Positions 1-11,104 of a DNA stretch of 64,000 nucleotides are shown piece after piece. The stretch is from Astragalus membranaceus. Lineage: Eukaryota; Streptophyta; Magnoliopsida; Fabales; Fabaceae. The position numbers and the translations under genes were made by a program. Where the stretch lies: assembly GCA_039519185.1 (NCBI GenBank), contig CM076846.1, positions 148,256,605-148,320,604 on the forward strand, written 5' to 3'. The notes beneath the pieces are model-generated. The model made no database searches and had not been told where the DNA came from. It saw only the letters and a list, made by a program, of their open reading frames with translations. Numbering within the stretch: position 1 is the first letter of the stretch; every line of letters begins with the position of its first letter.

Positions 1-354
1 TCATTTGATTTGAGGACTCTGCTATCCTCTTCACAGCTAATCGGGATGGTATCGTAATCAGCCATGTCAGTCCTAATTAGGACTGGTTAGGACTGGCAAT
101 TTGCTATCGTTTACTTCGGTTTAATTTTTTAAAATGCATGTCACATGAGTTCTTAATGTGGTGTAGAGTTGCTTATTAAGTTTGCAACAATTGAATCTAA
201 ATTGGAACTAAAGTATCCACATGTCAGATACGAATCAAATGAGTTTGCCATTAATCTATAAGCATTGATCTATAACCCGTGGGGTCGGTTCCTCCTCTTT
301 ATCTCATACCATACTGTTTCTGCTAACCCACACACTCCATAAGGCGATGTTGAA
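1..354. other. Unassigned flank, no gene seen
   Basis: I find no coding region, terminal repeat or RNA gene here. It is the sequence flanking the chromovirus-like LTR that begins at 355. A short internal repetition of GACTGGTTAGGACTGG type lies near 80-105. Confidence 0.5.
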
Positions 355-799
355 TGTAACACCTTAAATTTCACATCATAGTGATTAAAAATGCATTATC
401 ACAATAGCATAACTCAGAATATAACCTGCTCATATAATTGGACCAAAGGAAACTTAATCGGAAATAAACCACTTTCTTAAAAATTTGAGATAAAAACTTT
501 CTCAAACATAACTCTGAAATAAGTACTTTATAAGTACATAATCGAGATAATACACATGACTACGGTCCAACTACGAGATAGGTTACAATAATTACATCAC
601 CTTGAATAAACTTCAAGGCTTTAAATCCAAAATACATAAACGGGAAAAGTAAACAATATACATCAAGATCTCAGAATTGATCTTCTAGCAGCTAAGTAGC
701 TCAAGCCTCCACTACTTTTCCTCAGTTTGCTTTACTTTTTTCCCTGTGAATCTGGAAACACCACATAAAAATAATGAGATTACAAATCTCAATGAGTTC

Positions 800-1142
800 T
801 ATTGGGAAAAACCCAAGTCCCACATTGACTAGAGATATGGTCTCAAAAGAGCTTATAAGTGGGAGGCAACCCTCACTTTACAAGCCGGTTTTGTGGGGTT
901 GAGTTAGGCCTTAACCACATTCTAAGATGGTATCAAAGCCTATCCTAGATCCTTCGGGCCACCCACCATTATAATCCACGCACCAAGCCCAATAGTGTTG
1001 GGCGTGAGGGGGTGTATTGGGAAAAACCCAAGTCCCACATTGACTAGAGATATGGTCTCAAAAGAGCTTATAAGTGGGAGGCAACCCTCACTTTACAAGC
1101 CGGTTTTGTGGGGTTGAGTTAGGCCTTAACCACATTCTAAGA
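800..1142 (+). mobile_element. TRIM, family 1, complete
   Basis: This is a miniature LTR retrotransposon with LTRs at 800-927 and 1013-1142. The LTRs are identical except that the first lacks the TG after its first T. A primer site TGGTATCAAAGCCTATCC, of initiator tRNA-Met type, follows the first LTR at 928-945. The purine tract GGGCGTGAGGGGG precedes the second. The 5-bp duplication AGTTC flanks it at 795-799 and 1143-1147. The related sequence near 15302-15320 reads through without the element and so represents the empty site. It codes for nothing. Confidence 0.85.
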
Positions 1143-1211
1143 AGTTCTTTCGTACCCCTCACTGTTCCTCTCTCGGTGTTTTCCTTGTCTGTGAATTATC
1201 CTTGTCTATGA

Positions 1212-1710
1212 TGAAGTTACTGCAGACTTCCAAAAATTGCTTTAAGTGTAAATATGGGTCCTCTTGAGGAGCACCACCAAACTGTCCCACTGTTTGCAAC
1301 ATTTGGAACATCGTAGGTTTGAATTCAAACTGAGCTGTGTTGAGAGTAGGTCTTGCTATGCTTGTCTCCATGGTTTGTGGATCAAACACAGCATCGTCCC
1401 TCATTGGTCTATCTCTGTCATTTACCATTTGAGCAGGTCCTTCATTTATGAATTGATGTCTGTACCAGTCCTCTTGGTCATGTAAGGTTGGAGTGGGTCG
1501 CTGTTGATGTCTACCTCTACCCCTTCCACCTGGTTCAGTCCCTCCTCTACCAGAGCTAGATCTGCCATGTAGAGTGTGAGCTCTACCAGAATTGGTCCTA
1601 TGGCTATGTTCTGACATGGTGGGTCTGAGCCTGTGAAGATGTCTTAGCTTCCTGAACCTTCTCTCTGGTTCTGAGTATGGTTCAAATTCTGGTGGTTGAG
1701 ACCTGGGCAT
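1212..1710 (-). pseudogene. Athila-like gag fragment
   Basis: The frame starts with ATG at 1710 (minus strand) and is cut at about 1212, where element sequence ends. It is rich in Arg, Gly and Pro, and its end contains the stretch GQFGGAPQEDPYLHLKQFLE, which matches my knowledge of the start of the gag domain in Athila-type Ty3/gypsy elements. The LTR and tRNA-Asp primer site just upstream (1811-3306) support this. The rest of gag and all of pol are missing. Confidence 0.6.
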
Positions 1711-1810
1711 ACGCTGTAGCGCTTACTGCTGCAGCAACAAGAAACAACACACCAGTGTAAAATAGGCACTAAGTTTACTAAAAACTTAAACAATGAAAAT
1801 TAAATGCAAT

Positions 1811-1830
1811 CCCCGGCAACGGCGCCAAAA
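1811..1830 (-). other. tRNA-Asp type primer-binding site
   Basis: The plus strand CCCCGGCAACGGCGCCA equals the 3' end of plant tRNA-Asp including CCA. On the minus strand it lies a few bases inside the LTR end at 1834. This is the primer site typical of Athila-lineage elements. Confidence 0.8.
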
Positions 1831-1833
1831 GCT

Positions 1834-3306
1834 TGTTGTGCGAAAAGGTGATGTGCAAGTATACACAATCGCAACAAGTAATATATTGATAAGTAAAGTT
1901 CGTTCCCACATGGATTGGAATTAATCTATGAAGTTTAAGTGATTAGAAGCTTAGTGAAAAGAATTAAGTAACAAGTAAAGGTGAAGAGTTGTAAACATCA
2001 TAAGTTGTGATAAAACAGTATTAAGTTTGAAGTAATTAAAGGTGAGTTGGATAGCTCAATAGTATGTAAGTTCCCAAGAGTAATGTTCATATCATATTCG
2101 ACGCTGTAGCGTTAAGCGCTGTAGCGCTTAAGAATCCGTAGACGCTGTAGCGCCTTGGTGGCGTGCCTTTCAGTCACTTTCGTCAGGGCTATGTTACAAG
2201 ACTCCTATGTCTAGGCTCTAAATAAGTTTTACCCCTGTATATTAAGATCTTACAACATTTGCCTTATGAACTATTACTCCCCTATGTCTAGAGTTAAGTA
2301 GTGCTTCCTTTAAATGTCTTTAAAGGGTTTTCATTCATATTATTCCTTGAGTTCTCTTTGTGAAGAACCATGTCTGTACCCACAAAGTTACCTTGTTTTA
2401 GTTGATCATTCCCAAGCCAAGATTGAAAGTATTATGACACAAGGAATAAAACACAAACATCATAATATTATACAAAAGTTACTCAAGGTTCATTACATAC
2501 CAAGAACAATCCAACTACAACAAAGTTAGCTCATCACAAGTTCCATCAACATAATACAACTAGAGAGTATGTATTACCATATGAAGACAAGAGAAGAGTG
2601 GTTGCAAAAGATGCACTCCAATGATCCCAAGTAGCATACAAGAGATGAAGTTGAGGCGTGAGCAAAACCTTGGATAAAAGACTTGAAGAACTATTCTAAA
2701 AATAAAAGCTTAAAAGTAGTGTATCAATGGAGAATGGCTACTACGTATGTTGTGTAGTTCTTCTTCCAAGTTACAATACTTGGCTACGTATGTTACCTCC
2801 TTTTGAAGCAATCTTAATTAATCTAATTAATATCTAAGTCTTAATAGAATAATAATATTACATGATGATTATTAGACTTAGATATTATCCTTAAAGCACT
2901 TTACAAAAAGTGGTAATGATGGAATACAACAACTATCACATGGGTTCCATTTAGGAGGCGCCAAGTGTAATTTAGCATCCACTTGAAAGTCAACAATTCC
3001 AGCTGAGAGGAAGAGATAAGGGTGGTGACTCATCATGTCCTCAAGTGGCCACACAAATATCTCAATGGTCAGCCGTCATATAACGCTGTAGCGTCTCGTA
3101 GATAGCACACCGCTGCAGCGCTAAAGCAAAACATCAAACATATTCACAAAGGCATTGACTATGCCCAAGGTTTCAGGAAATTAACTTATAACCTATATTT
3201 ATCCTAATATTCATATATTCACCTATTTAAGTACTAAGCTTACTTGAGAAGTAAGCTTAATTTAAGTATTAGGAGCATAAATAACCTATATAAAATAGGG
3301 TTATCA
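1834..3306 (-). mobile_element. Athila-like 5' LTR
   Basis: On the minus strand this 1,473-bp LTR begins TGATAACCC at 3306 and ends CACAACA at 1834, next to the tRNA-Asp primer site. It contains several copies of the near-palindrome CGCTGTAGCG (about 2101, 2117, 2151, 3083), and related CGCTGCAGCG near 3111. No second LTR is present, so the element is a 5' remnant. The flanking host sequence GAGGC at 3307 lies in a TRIM LTR. Confidence 0.7.
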
Positions 3307-3586
3307 GAGGCAACCCTCACTTTACAAGCCGGTTTTGTGGGGTTGAGTTAGGCCTTAACCACATTCTAAGATGGTATCAAAGCCTATCCTAGATCCTTCG
3401 GGCCACCCACCATTATAATCCACGCACCAAGCCCAATAGTGTTGGGCGTGAGGGGGTGTATTGGGAAAAACCCAAGTCCCACATTGACTAGAGATATGGT
3501 CTCAAAAGAGCTTATAAGTGGGAGGCAACCCTCACTTTACAAGCCGGTTTTGTGGGGTTGAGTTAGGCCTTAACCACATTCTAAGA
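3307..3586 (+). mobile_element. TRIM, family 1, second copy (5' part missing)
   Basis: It repeats the element at 800-1142 from GAGGC onward: partial first LTR, primer site, internal part, and a full second LTR at 3457-3586. The shared sequence continues past the TRIM to 3655, matching 863-1211 over 349 bp. It therefore results from duplication of the whole locus, not an independent insertion. Confidence 0.8.
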
Positions 3587-5108
3587 AGTTCTTTCGTACC
3601 CCTCACTGTTCCTCTCTCGGTGTTTTCCTTGTCTGTGAATTATCCTTGTCTATGAACTGTTCTTGTTCATCCTGTCTTTTTAATCTTATCGGTGGCTTAG
3701 CATAATCCGAGAAATAATGTCAGATATTCTAGAATACCCAATTTCAACGGAAACCCCAATTTGTATAGCTATACTGAATAATGTCAGGGCCCTAGCTTCG
3801 GGTTCATGACTCCCCTCAGCTAGGTATATATGCTACATGAAACTCGGGATCGTCATCCCCCTCGATATCTTTTATTATTATCTTGGACATTAAGTCTGTT
3901 ACTCGACACGAGGTCGTATTCTTTCATCTTATTATATGAACTTAGACGCTTAGGTCTATTACTTGATACTTGTGTCGTTTTCTCAAATGGCACCTCTAAA
4001 ATGCTCAAAATTCAATCAAATGGCATGGGACTTGAGCCTAAACCGAAGCAAATTGAAACTAGTTTTCAATGGAACAGGAATTATTCAAAAAGGAGTTCAA
4101 ATGGAAATACCACGCCCGAAATACTGAACTTATATCCAGATTGTTTCCAAAATTTTACCCTAACTTGTAACACTCATAACTTGAGTTGTACAAATCCAAA
4201 TTTAACCAAACCTATGCCAAAATAACAAGCATTCAATCTAGTTTCCAAAATGACAAACCACATAATTTTTCAATCAGTAAAACGTTCCTAGTCACTGAAA
4301 TACCGAACCTATATCCAGATTGTCTCAAACTGTGACTTCAACATCAAATTTACTCAAATCAACACCAAATTTCACACAAATGAACACAATCTCAACACAT
4401 TCAGTACCAATCACAGATTTTTACAGAAAACATAAGCATAATTCGAAGAACTCTCCTTCTAATCGGTATTCACCCAAAGGAATCAAAATATGAAATTTCA
4501 CTCAAAATCCCAAATTGAACCCTAAGTCACCAACAAGCTTCCTAAAGCAAAATCAAGCTTCAATCCTTGCTCAATCTACCTTGGGTTGGCTCCTAATCAT
4601 CTAGGAACCTTCAAATCAACATTCAACTCAAAAATCTCAACTCATCACCTCTCAAACTCTTAAAATTCGAAACCCAAAATGAAGAGGAAAGAGGGAATAA
4701 GCTTACCTAGCTATGGAGGATGAAAATGAAGGGAAGACGATGATGGTGATCCCAAGTTTTAGGGTTTGGGTGGTGATGGAACCCTTCTTCTTCTTCCTTT
4801 CTTCTTTTCTTTTCTTCTCTCTTTTTCCTCTTCTCTCATTCGACCTCTCCTCTCTTTCTCTCCTTTCTCTTCTTTTCTTTTTATTTAAAACACTTAAGTG
4901 AGGGTGTGGGGGTGAAATGACCTCTATGCCCTCACTTAACTCTAATATCCCATAAATACCCTTTCTATCTACTATTCATTTAAAAACCCTACACCAATCA
5001 ACAATTAATCTAGCACTCAATTAACAAAATTTATCAATCAAGCACTAAAATAAATTAATTGGGTTAAACGTCAAAATAATTAAATTTATTATTTTTGGGG
5101 ATGTTACA

Positions 5109-6764
5109 TTACACCCCAACTTGAAAAAAATTGTCCTAAAAAATTTATCAAGTCTTACCTCAAGAGAAAAGATACGGATAGCGAGCCCGCATATCATCCT
5201 CGAGTTCCCATGTTGCTTCTTCGGGTGAGAATCCATTCCAAACAACCTTGACAATCGGGATCGTTCTGGTTCAGAGTGTCTTTTCACCACGTTCTATGAT
5301 TTGACTTGGATATGGTTGGAAAGTAAGATCGGGTCGAAGATCAACCTCTTCAAAACTTAGCGGTTGATTAGGATCCGGTATATACTTTCTCAACTGGGAT
5401 ACATGAAACACATCATGAAGGTTTGACAATGATGGTGGCAAGGCAATACGATACGCCACTGGCCCAATTCTTTCTATGATTTGAAAATGCCCAATGTATC
5501 AAGGATTAAGTTTCTTGGTTCGTAGTGCCCGACCAATACCAGTAGTAGGAGTAACTTTGAGGAAAACATGATCTCCTTCATCAAACTCTATGCTTAAATT
5601 TATTATTTCTTGGTTCGTAGTGCCCGACCAATACTGGTTGGAATCCCATGAAGTTTTACTATATGCTTAAGGTACTTGTCTGCTAGCTTGGAAACTGTAT
5701 TGTTAGAGTGAACCGTAATGAAATGAGCCGACTTGGTCAAACGATCTACAACTACCCATATAGAATCATTACCAGCTGAGGGCCGTGGAAGCCCCGTCAC
5801 GAAATCCATAGAAACACGAAATCCATAGAAATACTTTCCCATTTCCATTCAGGTATATTCAACGGTTGCAACTGGCCTGCACGCTTTTGGTGCTCTATCT
5901 TAACTCTTTGACAAGTTAAGCATCGAGACACGAATTCTGCAATCTCCGTTTTCATTCCAGGCCACCAATACAATTGCTTCAAATCCAGATACATCTTGGT
6001 AGACCCAGGATGTATGGAGTACTGACTCTTGTGAGCCTCCTTTAAAACTTGCCTATTGATCTCATCATCATTTGACACACAAATTCTTCTGTTGAAACAA
6101 ATCACACCATCACTGTCTTCGGTAAAATCAGGCAATCCTTTCCGAGCTTCAAGCTCCACATCAACTTCTTGAGTTAAGCGAATGAAATCCCTTAACGAAC
6201 TAGAAATCTGAATGTGACTCAACACCAATCTATTCCTCTTGGTTCTTACCTTCAAATTGAGGTCCCTGAAAGACTCAAGAAGAGCCATTTCATGAATCAT
6301 CAATGCGGCAGTGTGCAATGATTTTCTGCTCAAAGCATCAGCTACCACATTAGCCTTTCCTGGATGATATTTCAATTCAAAGTCATAGTCCTTCAAAAAT
6401 TCCACCCATCTCCATTGCCGATTATTCACCTCTTTCTGATCAAACAGATATTTCAAGCTTTTGTGATCACTGAAGACTTCAAAACGAGAACCATACAGGT
6501 AATGTCTCCAAATCTTCAGTGCATACACAATAGCAGCTAACTCCAAATCATTGGTAGGATAATTCTCCTCATGTTTCTTCAATTGTCTAGAGGCATAGGC
6601 AACCACTTGACGATCCTGCATCAAAACACATCCCAAACCTTTCCCTGAAGCGTCACTGAAAATCTGAAACCCCAAGGTCGGGTCCGGAATAATGAGAATT
6701 GGAGCAGATGTCAACCCGTCCTTCAACTCCAAAAAGCATTCCTCACAATCACCAACTAGCTTGT
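5109..6764 (-). pseudogene. Chromovirus pol remnant (RNase H, integrase, chromodomain)
   Basis: Reading the minus strand, in order: the end of reverse transcriptase (DGLTSAPILIIPD); RNase H with FSDASGKGLG, Glu in NDLELAAI and FSDHKSL; a HPGKANVVADALSR linker; integrase zinc-binding (HPGSTKMY, CLTCQRVK); the first integrase Asp in SMDFVTGLPR; then a jump to post-integrase sequence (LHDVFHVSQLRKY) and a chromodomain-like end (VVWNGFSPEEATWELE). The other integrase catalytic residues are deleted and several frame breaks are present. The type is Ty3/gypsy chromovirus, probably Tekay-like. It directly abuts the LTR at 5108. Confidence 0.8.
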
Positions 6765-6780
6765 GGTTTTAACACGAAAT

Positions 6781-7696
6781 AACGGTTTTAACACGAAATC
6801 ATTTCTCGATAACTTACAAAACCGAAACAGCAAATCAACATATCAATTCACCTCAATCAATCAAAAACATCACTTTATCAATCAAACTCAAATTTAGAAA
6901 CCAAATTCCACAAATCATAAAATTCATCAACTTTTGACAATCAACGCAACCTCAAACAAATCGAAGAACTCACCTCGTTGGTCGACTCGAACATATCACA
7001 TACGCGAGAAACTCCTAGCTTCTAGCGTTACTTTGCTTCCTAATTACCTAATTTGAGCTCCAACCCTCAAACCCCCAATTTGGAACCCTAAAATCACCAA
7101 CTAGCTTCCAATCGCCCAATCGATCTTCAATCATCGATCAATCAACCTTGGGTACACCCCTAATCAACTAGGAATCATCACAATCATCATAAAACTCAAA
7201 ATCATCACTCACCATCTCTCTCTAAAACATGAATTTCGAATTCTAAAAAGGAAGAGGAAATTTGGAAACAAGCTCACCTAGTTATGGAGGAGGAAAGTGG
7301 ATGGGGAGATGATGATGGTGATTCCAAGTTTTGGGTTTGGGTGAACCCTCTTCACCTCTTCTTCCTCCTTTCTCTTCTTCTTCCTTCTTTTTTCTTTTCT
7401 TCCTTTCTCTCGTCTCATCTCTCGACCTCTTCTCTTCTTTTCTCTCTCTCTTTTCCTTTTTCTTTTCTTTTATATTAAAAACAAACTTAAGTGAGGGTGT
7501 GGGGAAAAGACCTCTATGCCCTCACTTAACTCTAACATCCATAATTACCCCTTTCTATCTACTATTCATTTAAAAACGCTACACCAATTAATAATTAATC
7601 TAACACTCAATTAACAAAAAATATTAATCAAGCGCTAAATTAAATTAATTGAGTCAAACGTCGAAATAATTAAATTAATTATTTCGGGATGTTACA
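6781..7696 (-). mobile_element. Partial 3' LTR of pol-less chromovirus relative
   Basis: It is nearly the same as 16199-17125 and ends GGGATGTTACA on the plus strand. It is cut at 6781, where a short repeat (GGTTTTAACACGAAAT, at 6765 and 6784) marks the junction with the neighbouring pol. With the 5' LTR at 14864-17125 it bounds a minus-strand element. Confidence 0.7.
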
Positions 7697-8845
7697 TTAC
7701 ACCTCAACTTATAAATTTTTGTCCTAAAAAATTGTTTAAGCTTACCGATTAGCTAACCAAGAATAGACATTCTCGGAATGACCTTAACTACCGGAAACCG
7801 TTTTATTAACTTGAAATCCGTTTTCCTCTTCGGTACAAAACCTAAACGATCTTGAAAATAAAGAAATTCATTTGAACTTGTAATAGAAAATTTGAATCTT
7901 TCCTCTAACCAGTTTCGTTTACACCCCAACTTTGAAAAATTTTAAATCTTGGGACTTCTTAATTCTTCTTTAAGTTTTCGAAATAAAAACCATCCAAAAA
8001 GATGAGATGAGAATTTGTTGAAAACCTTTCCCTAAACATAGAAATGGGCCATGATAGCACTAAATAGTTTGTGAAAAACATTCAAAATAACTTTTCCTCT
8101 TCGCAGCGTAACCAACCCATATACCTCCGTTTAACTGAACTTAAGAACGCCTCTACTTCACACAAAGGTATCTCATAACCTAATTGGTTCTCACTACGCA
8201 AACTCTATCCCTACATGTATCCGTAAACAGTTGTACACTCTCGTGACACTAGACACGAATCCAATCAACCGACTTCAATATGAAATCATCTCAACTTAGG
8301 TTAAGGACAAAATTAGGCAAGTAATGGTATCAGAATGTTTTGATCTTATTTTGAAAATATGAAACAGAAAATCTCACACGGTCCGGCTCTTTGCTCAGTT
8401 TCTGTTCTGGAGTGGGCTCGAAGCCCAATTTTGATCAGTAGGCCCAGCGCGGCCCATCACCTGCCTTGCTCCGCAAGATGCGGCCGGCCCCGCAAAAACC
8501 GCAACGGCTAGAACGCCAGCATTATATATACCACACTAGCATGTGGCTTCAGGTTGGTTTTACTCACCTCGTGACCCTGCCCGTTGAAGCACCTCTGACT
8601 TGAGCGTTGGAGTGCATTTGCAGGTACCACTCGCGTGCGGCCTACAACTCGGTCCTTCAACCCAGCGACCGAGCAACGTCATCAAACAGCAACAACCCAT
8701 CGTATTGATCAGGTACGATCAATTGGCGACCACAGTGGGAGGCCCGAGCGCTATTCCACATCAAATCATACCGCCACGCCAGAAACGCACTTCTTCCAGG
8801 CTCAACACCTCTGGGCAGAACCGACCTCAACGGACCCCAGAGGGC

Positions 8846-10528
8846 ATGCCTGTGACCGTTCATGAATCACAAGATGAGCCTCGCCAAGAACCCTCAGAAC
8901 AGGGCGGCCGCGGGCCAGTTATCCGACCGGTCCAGCAACTACCGGCCGAGCTGGCCGAAGCTGGAATCCCAGAAACATTGCCAGAGCATGTGACCCAGGC
9001 ACTTATACAAATTCTGGAGCAAAAGAATCAAGTGATTGCTGATCGAGACGAGCTGATCGAACGCTATGAGAGAGGCTCGATCTCAATCCGCCCGCGTGCG
9101 GACAGCGGTCACCGAGGGCAGCCATCCCGGCCCCATCGTTCACCACCACGAAGAGAAGCTCCTCCTCGTCGAGGCGTATCCCAACGCAATCCTTCAAGAA
9201 GGGCGATCGTTCACAGGTCGCCCCCTCATCGAAGAAGTCGCCACCGTCGTTCCCCTGAGGAAGATTACGACTATGCTGACTCAAGCTACCGACCAGAGTC
9301 AGAAGGGTCGCCAACAAGATACTCGTCCAACGAGTCCTCAGGATCCCGCCGATCAAGAAGCAGGTCGTGGGACTCGTATGAGGAGTTTGACGACTACCGT
9401 AACGGGGAGATTAGAGATGTCTCCCGTGCCATCAGCCGACCGAGAAGGAACCATTCAGAGCGGCCTAGAAGACGGTCGTCGCCACATGCTCCACAATACC
9501 ATGGACCCCCTCCAATTGCTGACAGACTCCTTGGTCAGCCGGTCGGCCTTTACGGTTTGCCCGTCGACCAAGCTTATGCCACCATGCAGCCATACGGGCA
9601 GAATCCCATCCCGACCGGACAAGGGCCTTTCACCAGCGAAATTAGGCGTTATCGCATCCCAAGGGACCTGAGGAAGCCCCCGAACCTGAACAAGTTTAGC
9701 GGCCGTGGGGATCCAGATAAGCACCTCATGTACTTCAACAACTACTGTAGCTACAGGGAGCTGGGACGGACGATGAAGTGCAGACTTTTCCCTCAGTCGC
9801 TCGAAGGCCGGGCGTTAGAATGGTGGGAATCCCTGCGTCCCAACTCTGTCTCTTCTTGGGAAGGTCTTGTGGCAATGTTCCTAGCCAATTATACAGCCAA
9901 CCGCTGCCAGTACAGATATGAAGAGCACTTGGACACGATCGTCCAAAGAGAGAATGAATCCCTGAGGGAGTACATCGACCGATTCAACACTGAAGCCGAC
10001 GCGGTCCGCGACCTGTCAGATAGAGACAAGTTGAAATATCTAAAACGTGGTATAAGAGAGGACCACAGGTTTGCAGTAGAGTTCACGTTGAACCACTATA
10101 GCGACCTCGGCATGTTTCTTCGAAGGGCCAACGATCATATGGCTTACGAAGAAAAATTGGCCTCTAGGAAGGGCGCCCGAGCGCGACCCAAAGAGGAGCA
10201 CAACAGGCCAGGTAGCGAGCAAGAAAGCCACCGTGAATATCGACCTAAGAAATATGAACAGCGCACGAAGTTGAATACTCCCGTTGCGCAAATCTATTCT
10301 GAGCGACAGAACAGAGAATTCTTGAACATGAAGCGACCCGACCCCCTCATCCTCAAAGAAAGGCATCGACCGACCAAGAAGTACTGCCAATACCATTGTA
10401 GTAAGGGGCACGATACGAACGATTGTATGGCCCTCAAAGATGATATCGAAGACCTGATTCAAAGGGGAGAGCTGAGGGAGTATGTTCTAGAGGAAGATGA
10501 TGAGTTCAGCCCGCGAGCTGAAGAATGA
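8846..10528 (+). CDS. Gag polyprotein of the non-autonomous element
   Basis: The open frame extends upstream into the LTR, but the first ATG in frame is at 8846, after the LTR end, giving 560 codons. The N-terminal half is Arg/Ser/Pro-rich and basic. Then comes a Ty3/gypsy gag (retrotrans_gag) domain with PPNLNKFSGRGDPDKHL, LEGRALEWWESL and LREYIDRFNTEA. Near the C-terminus is a zinc-knuckle-like CQYHCSKGHDTNDC followed by DDIEDLIQRGEL, a pattern of Tat-lineage gags. The frame is unbroken, which fits the small LTR divergence. It would form the capsid that packages the element RNA. Nothing after the stop at 10528 codes for enzymes. Confidence 0.82.
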   Translation: MPVTVHESQDEPRQEPSEQGGRGPVIRPVQQLPAELAEAGIPETLPEHVTQALIQILEQKNQVIADRDELIERYERGSISIRPRADSGHRGQPSRPHRSPPRREAPPRRGVSQRNPSRRAIVHRSPPHRRSRHRRSPEEDYDYADSSYRPESEGSPTRYSSNESSGSRRSRSRSWDSYEEFDDYRNGEIRDVSRAISRPRRNHSERPRRRSSPHAPQYHGPPPIADRLLGQPVGLYGLPVDQAYATMQPYGQNPIPTGQGPFTSEIRRYRIPRDLRKPPNLNKFSGRGDPDKHLMYFNNYCSYRELGRTMKCRLFPQSLEGRALEWWESLRPNSVSSWEGLVAMFLANYTANRCQYRYEEHLDTIVQRENESLREYIDRFNTEADAVRDLSDRDKLKYLKRGIREDHRFAVEFTLNHYSDLGMFLRRANDHMAYEEKLASRKGARARPKEEHNRPGSEQESHREYRPKKYEQRTKLNTPVAQIYSERQNREFLNMKRPDPLILKERHRPTKKYCQYHCSKGHDTNDCMALKDDIEDLIQRGELREYVLEEDDEFSPRAEE

Positions 10529-10943
10529 ATTCAAATGACCCTACAAACTGGTACTGATACTCGATCGATCAATAAAGGACAGGCGAGCACTCTTTTTACT
10601 GAAGCTCGACCTTTTGAAAGTGTGTTTTAGTTAACATGTACGAGTGCATGCCCGAACACTCAGTAAAGTAGCGAGCGATCGAACAGGAACTAAAATTAAA
10701 ATTTCGAATCAAAAGTACACAACGGGTTCACCACGGTCGAAACCGGGCGCCCAATCCACCGACCGTTCGCAGGCCGGCAAGATGCATCAAGCCTCGAATA
10801 GGCTACGCCACTTCACCCCTGTAGGTCGGCCGCGCGAGGCTACACAGGGGGCAACGAATTAAGCCTCGAATAGGCTGCGATTGGTCACTTCCTACAGGTC
10901 GATCCCGCGAGGCTCTCCGGCGACCAGGTTAAGAGTCAACAAA

Positions 10944-11104
10944 GAGTGCCATCGAATGGCCCAAACGAGAGCCGCCGAGCGGCCCAAAGGAGTCCCGTCG
11001 AACGGCCTAATCGGGTACCATCGAATGGCCCAAATGAGAGTCGCCGACTGGCCCAAAAGAGTGCCGTCGAACGGCCCAATCGAGAGCCATCGAATGGCCC
11101 GAGT
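10944..11104 (+). repeat. 23-bp tandem repeat with three-unit order
   Basis: There are seven 23-bp units of the form GAGNNCCRTCGAAYGGCCCAA. The core alternates CATCGAATGG, CGCCGAGCGG (or CGCCGACTGG), CGTCGAACGG, in the order A-B-C-A-B-C-A, which makes a 69-bp higher-order repeat. It lies in the non-coding 3' part of the gag-only element. Confidence 0.8.

Larger units (their letters stand above)
355..5108 (-). mobile_element. Chromovirus-like 3' LTR, disrupted by nested insertions
   Basis: On the plus strand it starts TGTAACACC and ends GGGATGTTACA, so on the minus strand it runs from TGTAACATCC to GGTGTTACA. The same sequence recurs at 14864-17125 and, partly, at 6781-7696. It directly follows a minus-strand pol with a chromodomain-like end, as expected of a 3' LTR. 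Its length is inflated by a TRIM (800-1142), an Athila-like fragment (1212-3306) and a 349-bp direct repeat (863-1211 and 3307-3655). The CT-rich stretch near 4780-4880 is LTR sequence shared by the other copies, not coding. Confidence 0.75.

Noticed and set aside
800..1142. Cassandra-type TRIM carrying 5S rRNA
   Set aside because: No 5S rRNA promoter sequence is present in these LTRs.
7284..7573. Phe/Leu/Ser-rich frames that look like membrane proteins, also at 4713-4901 and 16656-17002
   Set aside because: The same CT-rich LTR segment in three copies of one LTR; not coding.
9066..9724. Alternative-frame open frames within the gag gene
   Set aside because: They overlap the real gag frame, which alone shows domain motifs.
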